Source: Arenibacter catalasegens
GTDB lineage: Bacteria; Bacteroidota; Bacteroidia; Flavobacteriales; Flavobacteriaceae
NCBI RefSeq assembly: GCF_002909235.1
Contig: NZ_PHQQ01000031.1
Location: 1 to 64,000, forward strand
DNA length: 64,000 nt
Direction: 5' to 3'
The translations under genes and the position numbers were made by a program. The notes below the pieces were generated by a model. It did no database searches and had not been told where the DNA came from. It worked only from the letters and a program-made list of their open reading frames with translations. Positions 62,490-64,000 of the stretch are shown here, piece by piece (the stretch's first letter is position 1; each line of letters opens with the position of its first letter).

Positions 62490-63980
62490 ATGACCATAAA
62501 AAAAATAATACTATGCCTAACCCTATTAGGCGCCATTATTATATCATGGACAATCCAAAAAGATATAGGCATATTCCATGGCCATACTGATATAGGAGAA
62601 GTGAATCATAAGGGTTCATTAAAATTCGACCCTTTGGATAGTACCTATACAATTTCAGCTAGTGGGACCAATATGTGGTTCAGTAACGATCAACTACATT
62701 ATGTTTGGAAAAAAATGTCGGGTGATGTCGCTATTGCGGCGGATATTGAGTGGTTGGGCAAAGGTGTTGACCCACATAGAAAAGCCTGTTTAATTATACG
62801 GCAAAACCTGGATCCCGCTTCAGCCTATGCTGATGTGGCCGTCCATGGCGATGGCATGACAGCTATTCAATATAGGGAAGTGGATGGAGATATTACCCGG
62901 GAGCTTCAGTCCAATATCAAATCTCCTAAACGTATCCGTATAGACAAAGTAGGCGAATATCTATATATGTCCCTTGGAGCGAGGGAAGGAGGGTTAGAAT
63001 CGTCAGGGGGAGCCATTAAAGTACCTTTTAAAGCTCCTTTCTATATTGGACTTGGTGTTTGTTCCCATAATAACGAAGTAGTAGAAACTGCCAAGTTCTC
63101 CAATGTAGTGTTGGAAAAATTGAAATCCAGGCCAGACTCGCTTAAAAAATTGGAAAGCACTTTGGAAATTATTCCTATTGCCACTTGGGACCGAAAGGTA
63201 ATCCTACAATCAGAAAAACGTTTGGATGCACCAAATTGGACACCGGATGGGAAGAATTTAATCTTTAACAGTACTGGCTTACTATACCAAATTCCTATTG
63301 AAGGGGGTAATCCCACAATAATTTCCACAGATTTTGCAAAAAAAATCAATAATGACCATGGAGTTTCCCCTGATGGTAAGTTGTTGGTAATAAGTGATCA
63401 GACAGAAACGGGAAAGTCATTGATTTACACCCTCCCGATAGAAGGCGGAGTTCCTAAGAAAATAACGTCCAATGGTCCCTCCTATTGGCATGGATGGTCT
63501 CCTGATGGACAAACTTTGGCTTATTGCGCTGAACGAAATGGCAATTATGATATTTTCACCATTCCCGTTTCAGGGGGTGCGGAAACCAGATTGACCACAG
63601 CAGATGGACTAGATGACGGACCTGATTACTCCCCCGATGGAAAATACATCTACTTTAATTCTGCGCGTAACGGAACCATGCAAATATGGCGTATGAAGGC
63701 TGACGGAAGTGAACAGGAACAATTAACCACAGATGATTATCATGACTGGTTCGCCCACCCGTCCCCAGATGGAAAATGGTTGGTTTATATCTCCTTTGAA
63801 CCCAAAATTAAGGCAGAATTGCATCCTCCAAATAAGGATGTTATGCTCCAACTTATGAATCTTGAGACCAAAGAAATTAAAACTATTGCCAAATTATTTG
63901 GTGGACAAGGCACTTTAAATGTGCCTTCCTGGTCTCCAGATAGTAGCCGTTTGGCATTCGTAAGTTATCGCTTAAAATAA
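62490..63980 (+). CDS. TolB-like beta-propeller protein with N-terminal DUF1349-like domain, exported
   Basis: A 496-residue protein with an N-terminal hydrophobic signal (about 6-22). Residues about 40-210 look like a DUF1349/concanavalin-like domain ([28 protein letters not shown]). The C-terminal half has at least six PD40/WD40-like propeller repeats of the SPDGKxLxF type, such as [21 protein letters not shown] and [21 protein letters not shown]. Similar proteins are often annotated as biopolymer transporter TolB; no Tol-Pal genes are here, and a sugar-related surface or periplasmic role is as likely. ATG 62490 was chosen over TTG 62475. Confidence 0.88.
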   Translation: MTIKKIILCLTLLGAIIISWTIQKDIGIFHGHTDIGEVNHKGSLKFDPLDSTYTISASGTNMWFSNDQLHYVWKKMSGDVAIAADIEWLGKGVDPHRKACLIIRQNLDPASAYADVAVHGDGMTAIQYREVDGDITRELQSNIKSPKRIRIDKVGEYLYMSLGAREGGLESSGGAIKVPFKAPFYIGLGVCSHNNEVVETAKFSNVVLEKLKSRPDSLKKLESTLEIIPIATWDRKVILQSEKRLDAPNWTPDGKNLIFNSTGLLYQIPIEGGNPTIISTDFAKKINNDHGVSPDGKLLVISDQTETGKSLIYTLPIEGGVPKKITSNGPSYWHGWSPDGQTLAYCAERNGNYDIFTIPVSGGAETRLTTADGLDDGPDYSPDGKYIYFNSARNGTMQIWRMKADGSEQEQLTTDDYHDWFAHPSPDGKWLVYISFEPKIKAELHPPNKDVMLQLMNLETKEIKTIAKLFGGQGTLNVPSWSPDSSRLAFVSYRLK

Positions 63981-64000
63981 CATAATAAATAATCAAAAAC

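Noticed and set aside
1-64000. CRISPR arrays, rRNA genes, phage or conjugative modules, replication origin
   Set aside because: None was seen: no regularly spaced repeats with spacers, no rRNA sequence, no integrase or structural phage genes, no dnaA-like gene context.

Overview
The window looks like chromosome from a marine-type member of the Flavobacteriaceae (Bacteroidota). It is AT-rich, most genes lack Shine-Dalgarno sequences, and several promoters carry the Bacteroidota -7 box TAnnTTTG. Family-typical genes include a SusC/SusD pair, a giant SprB-repeat adhesin with a type IX secretion (type B) C-terminal signal, many lipoproteins, a three-subunit transhydrogenase and PAS-rich sensor kinases. 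The genus is not determinable by eye.

Layout. 1-51: 5' end of an IS1182-type transposase running off the window. 0.4-4.3 kb: MscS channel and a KefF/KefC-like potassium efflux pair. 4.5-9.8 kb: DUF983 protein, AraC regulator, pntA1-pntA2-pntB transhydrogenase and an Lrp/AsnC regulator. 10.1-11.2 kb: a repeat-rich locus with palindromes, an intact tRNA-Pro(UGG), two tandem small GIY-YIG nuclease genes and two damaged tRNA-Pro copies. 11.4-19.8 kb: one 2,798-residue adhesin gene. 19.9-21.5 kb: PQQ-type sugar dehydrogenase and cytochrome c.

21.5-34.2 kb: a coherent cell-wall sugar locus. MurQ and a DeoR-type regulator lie on the minus strand. Divergent from them are SusC, SusD, a DigH/GHL10-like glycoside hydrolase lipoprotein, an AmpG-like MFS transporter, a NagZ-like GH3 enzyme, a methyltransferase and AnmK. 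Together these predict outer-membrane capture of peptidoglycan glycan fragments, import, cleavage to sugars, phosphorylation of anhydro-MurNAc and lactyl-ether cleavage. A DUF4212/sodium-solute symporter pair and acetyl-CoA synthetase follow on the same strand (34.2-38.4 kb) and could salvage acetate.

38.7-46.7 kb: a lone protein of unknown family, a PAS kinase with its response regulator, an amino-acid permease, a 422-bp duplicated locus for a 78-residue secreted protein, and a lipoprotein MsrA. 46.9-52.4 kb: tandem DUF1080 lipoprotein with a Tat-exported Gfo/Idh/MocA oxidoreductase, aldose epimerase, DUF2911 protein and MeaB GTPase. 52.6-56.9 kb: GT2, duplicated LAB_N membrane protein, GT39 (ArnT-like), a membrane protein and a PAP2 phosphatase, read here as a lipid-linked sugar transfer pathway. 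56.9-64 kb: small acidic protein, MATE exporter, a second PAS kinase paralogous to the first, MazG and a TolB-like beta-propeller protein.

The most unusual items are the tRNA-Pro/GIY-YIG array, in which T-arms of extra tRNA copies are exactly replaced by a palindrome, and the peptidoglycan-scavenging locus with its operator-rich divergent promoter.
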